A DNA stretch of 64,000 nucleotides from Clostridium saccharoperbutylacetonicum N1-4(HMT) (GTDB taxonomy: Bacteria; Bacillota; Clostridia; Clostridiales; Clostridiaceae), in the NCBI RefSeq assembly GCF_000340885.1, contig NC_020291.1, positions 3,471,001 through 3,535,000 of the forward strand, in the 5' to 3' direction. This document shows positions 61,797-64,000 of this stretch, one piece after another (the stretch's first letter is position 1; every line of letters begins with the position of its first letter). The translations under genes were made by a program, and so were the position numbers. The notes beneath the pieces were generated by a model, which had not been told where the DNA came from, searched no databases, and saw only the letters and a list, made by a program, of their open reading frames with translations.

Positions 61797-62595
61797 TTAA
61801 ACTCCTTCCATATCTATCAGTAGATATTTCTTTAAAATACGGATTAATGTATCTCCCTTTTTTAATTGTTGATTTTCCATATTGTATTGCTTTTTTAGGA
61901 CAATGATGAATACATGCCAAACATTGAGAGCACTCACCACTCCACTGAGGTTTTCCTTTTGCTAATGTTATTATATTTGAAGTACATACTTTTTCACACT
62001 TTCCACATGATACACAATCATCCGTTGAATAAAATTTTGATACATTATTAAAAAATATTTCAAAAATCGTATTCATTGCACCAGTTAAAAACCTTGATGT
62101 AAGTCCTTTTTCTAGCTCAAATACATTTTGTTTTCTTTCTTTTATTAATGTGTTTATTTTTTTTATTTTATTTTTAGCATTCTCAAGCTTTCTTCTTTCC
62201 ACTTCTTTTGAATCTACGTCACCTAATATTATATAATTATTTGGCATAATAATTGAGAATCCACTATTTAAAGTCATCTCTTTATTATTAAGATCTTTTT
62301 TTATTATCCCTATAGCATTTCCTGCATCATCACCACAAGTAGCTACTGAAAAAACATAATTATTTTTATAATTCTTAAATTTAACATTTTTAATAAATTC
62401 CTTTACCATATTCGGAAGTGAATAAGCATAAATAGGATATATAATCCCAATAACTTCTCCATCCTTTAAAGTAAAATCTAATTCTTTTTTTTCATTAATT
62501 AGCTTAGAAATAGAAATTATTGTATCATTATTTGCCTTTGCAATTTCACTTGCTACATACCCCGAATTACCCGTTCCTGTGAAATAAAAAATCAT
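61789..62595 (-). CDS. EFR1-family ferredoxin-flavodoxin protein
   Basis: An electron-transfer protein of 268 residues. The N-terminal ~150 residues are flavodoxin-like with the FMN phosphate loop FYFTGTGNSGYVA and IIYPIYAYSLPNMVKEF. The C-terminal part carries two 4Fe-4S motifs: CVSCGKCEKVC and CSQCLACIHHCPKKA. This is the EFR1 arrangement common in anaerobes. AAGGAGTAGAATAA precedes ATG 62595. It is the first gene of a pair with the AraC-type regulator. Its redox partner is not visible here. Confidence 0.85.
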   Translation of the reverse strand: MIFYFTGTGNSGYVASEIAKANNDTIISISKLINEKKELDFTLKDGEVIGIIYPIYAYSLPNMVKEFIKNVKFKNYKNNYVFSVATCGDDAGNAIGIIKKDLNNKEMTLNSGFSIIMPNNYIILGDVDSKEVERRKLENAKNKIKKINTLIKERKQNVFELEKGLTSRFLTGAMNTIFEIFFNNVSKFYSTDDCVSCGKCEKVCTSNIITLAKGKPQWSGECSQCLACIHHCPKKAIQYGKSTIKKGRYINPYFKEISTDRYGRSLNV

Positions 62596-62626
62596 TTATT
62601 CTACTCCTTTTTGAATTTATTCATTT

Positions 62627-63216
62627 TTATTTTTCTTGTTGTATTTGATATATTTGTTTTAACATTAATTTTTTAGGCATAATTTGTAACATACTCATCA
62701 TAGCTTTTTGAGAAGCTGTAACCCCTACAATAATATCTAATTTACCTTGTAACATTGGCTACAATATATGGACTGCCTATCTTAGCAAATAAAGGTGTAT
62801 TATTCATATCAGATGTTTTTGCAAATTCTGTTTTTGTTACTTCAGGTAATAATGCTGTAACTGTTACGTTTGTATCATTATAATTCTTGTGCTATTGCAT
62901 TGCTAAAAGATAAAACATAAACTTTTGATGCATAGTAAACAGCTTGTAATGGACCAACCATAAGAGCTGCTGTTGATTATACATTTAGTACCTTACCACT
63001 ATTTCTTTTTACAAAGTCAAGTAAAAAGAACATTGTTAAAGTAGTTAATGTGACTATATTAACTTGAATCATTTGTAAATCTAATTCCATTGGACGTTCA
63101 TGAAAATAACCACGTCCTCCAAATCCGGCATTGTTTATAAGGTAATCTACTTCGATGCCTACTTCTCTTACTTCATTATAAATTTCAATAGGTGATTGTG
63201 GTAGTGTTAACTTCAC
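62627..63216 (-). pseudogene. Short-chain dehydrogenase/reductase gene, broken
   Basis: SDR sequence can be read across the region but not in one frame. VDYLINNAGFGGRGYF (NAG motif) is followed by KVLNV and an in-frame TAA in place of one residue before STAALMVG. The YxxxK site then reads VYYASKVYVLSFSNAIAQEL. After that comes a frameshift (~62880), then TNVTVTALLPEVTKTEFAKT, another shift near 62755, and a C-terminus ending at 62627. The N-terminal glycine motif (GxxxGIG) is missing; the sequence there joins an aldehyde dehydrogenase fragment. Confidence 0.8.
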
Positions 63217-64000
63217 ACCAACAAAAAAATAATTTTTGTTCCTTAATCATAGAAAACTTACAACGTTTGTACCCCATTGTTATTTTATCCAGCATTTTTG
63301 CTTCATTGGCTACTGCTTTTTCTATCTGTGCTCTTACTTTATCAGCCGCTTTCTTTGAGCATACTGGAGCAAGAGTGGTTTCTGGATTTAATGGATTACC
63401 TACTATCATCTGATCAATCGCACCCTGCACAGACTTCTGAATATCTGCATCCGGCATAACAACCATGGCATCTGAACCGCCAAGTTCCATAACACATTTC
63501 TTAAGATTATGACCCAATTTTGCCGCAACACCACGTCCTACCGTTGTACTTCCTGTAAGCGTAATTCCACAGATGCGCGGATCTGCAATCAGGTCATCAG
63601 ACTGCTTATAATCAATAAAAAGATTTGTAAGGCAGCCATCCGGAAGTCCAGCATCCTTAAATAGCTTCTCCATTGTAAGTGCGCATTGTGGGCAGTTCGA
63701 AGCATGCTTTAAAACAACAACATTTCCTGCCATTAGCTGTGCCGCCGGTCTTGTCATCTGAAAGAAGGGTACATTCCACGGTTCGATCATGTAAATAATG
63801 CCCAGTGGCTGATAGATACCAACTGCATTTCCAGACATCTGGTCTGTTGTTTTTACAAAATGAGGTTTTAATAATTCTTTTGCATTATCTGCATAATAGC
63901 TCATAATTTCCGTACAGATATTCATCTCCCAAGCTGCAATAGTAACTAATTTGCCAGTCTCAATTGTATTAATTGCTGCAAGTTCTTCTCTTCTCTCTAC
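63217..64000 (-). pseudogene. Aldehyde dehydrogenase (SSADH-like) fragment, runs off the window
   Basis: Open to the right edge, where it continues (REELAAINTIETGKLVTIAAW). It encodes an ALDH of the succinate-semialdehyde type: IYMIEPWNVPFFQMTRPAAQ, ITLTGSTTVGRGVA, MELGGSDAMVVMPDADI. Then QKSVQGAIDQMIVGNPLNPE joins sequences normally ~50 residues or more apart, so the stretch with the catalytic Cys (GQxC) is deleted. The ALDH similarity ends near 63290, and the frame then runs into unrelated codons and the SDR remnant. G+C is clearly above the rest of the window (near 45% by eye against roughly 28-30%), so it is probably a recent acquisition. Confidence 0.8.

Noticed and set aside
63192-63459. 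Plus-strand open frames over the aldehyde dehydrogenase fragment
   Set aside because: They are antisense to clear ALDH sequence and have no ribosome site or family match.
1-64000. tRNA and rRNA genes
   Set aside because: No cloverleaf with TTCGA-type T loop and CCA or acceptor pairing was found; the only tRNA-end-like string (56323-56337) has no body.

Overview
The window looks like a chromosomal segment of a low-GC, spore-former-type Clostridium (sensu stricto), most like the C. beijerinckii / C. butyricum / C. saccharoperbutylacetonicum group. Reasons: strong A+T bias, AGGAGG-type ribosome binding sites, two T-box leaders, an archaeal-type AspRS next to gatCAB, GapN, the DUF2520-type ketopantoate reductase in a pan operon, and the mutS-mutL-miaA-hfq-lexA neighbourhood. 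The species call is inference. I see no rRNA, tRNA or CRISPR array.

Layout. 1-2.9 kb: two exported wall-type enzymes and an acetyltransferase. 2.9-8.0 kb: T-box leader, aspS, gatC, gatA, gatB, the tRNA-dependent Asn/Gln pathway. 8.1-8.7 kb: a small exported protein. 8.9-11.4 kb (minus): ilvBN with a T-box and a CodY-like box at the promoter. 11.5-19.4 kb: acetyltransferase, Uup-type ABC-F ATPase, SWIM/SNF2 helicase, MgtC-type membrane protein with an apparent ATA start, and a small multi-pass protein. 19.5-22.8 kb: panG-panB-panC-panD. 22.8-24.7 kb: a structured repeat element, two Cys-rich small proteins and an IS3-type orfA remnant. 24.7-31.5 kb: HAD phosphatase, AraC regulator, GPH sugar symporter and GH78 alpha-L-rhamnosidase, probably a rhamnoside utilisation locus. 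31.5-37.4 kb: tandem hairpin repeats, a protein joining a degenerate UvrD-type helicase domain to a LexA-type autoprotease, fetAB, a HAD nucleotidase and gapN. 37.7-49.7 kb: mutS, fliB-like gene, aat, a methyltransferase, mutL, miaA, hfq, a PLP lyase and lexA with its own LexA box. 49.9-56.1 kb: hypothetical proteins, a tyrosine recombinase with large inverted repeats upstream, ybaK, miaB, a rarD fragment, and a marR-rhodanese operon with a perfect 20-bp operator.

56.3-64 kb is a decaying accessory region. It holds a frameshifted XRE regulator, an internally deleted chloramphenicol acetyltransferase, a lone sugar-binding protein, a 5'-truncated unknown operon, an AraC/EFR1 pair, a broken SDR gene and, at the right edge, a broken aldehyde dehydrogenase with clearly higher G+C (recent transfer).

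The strongest leads are the UvrD-like/LexA fusion at 31960-33483; the overlapping GAA/AAC specifier in the aspS-gatCAB T-box; the covarying tandem hairpin repeats at two loci; the ~230-bp nested inverted-repeat element after panD with a partial copy before fetA; and two genes (mgtC, panG) whose best starts are ATA and ATT.
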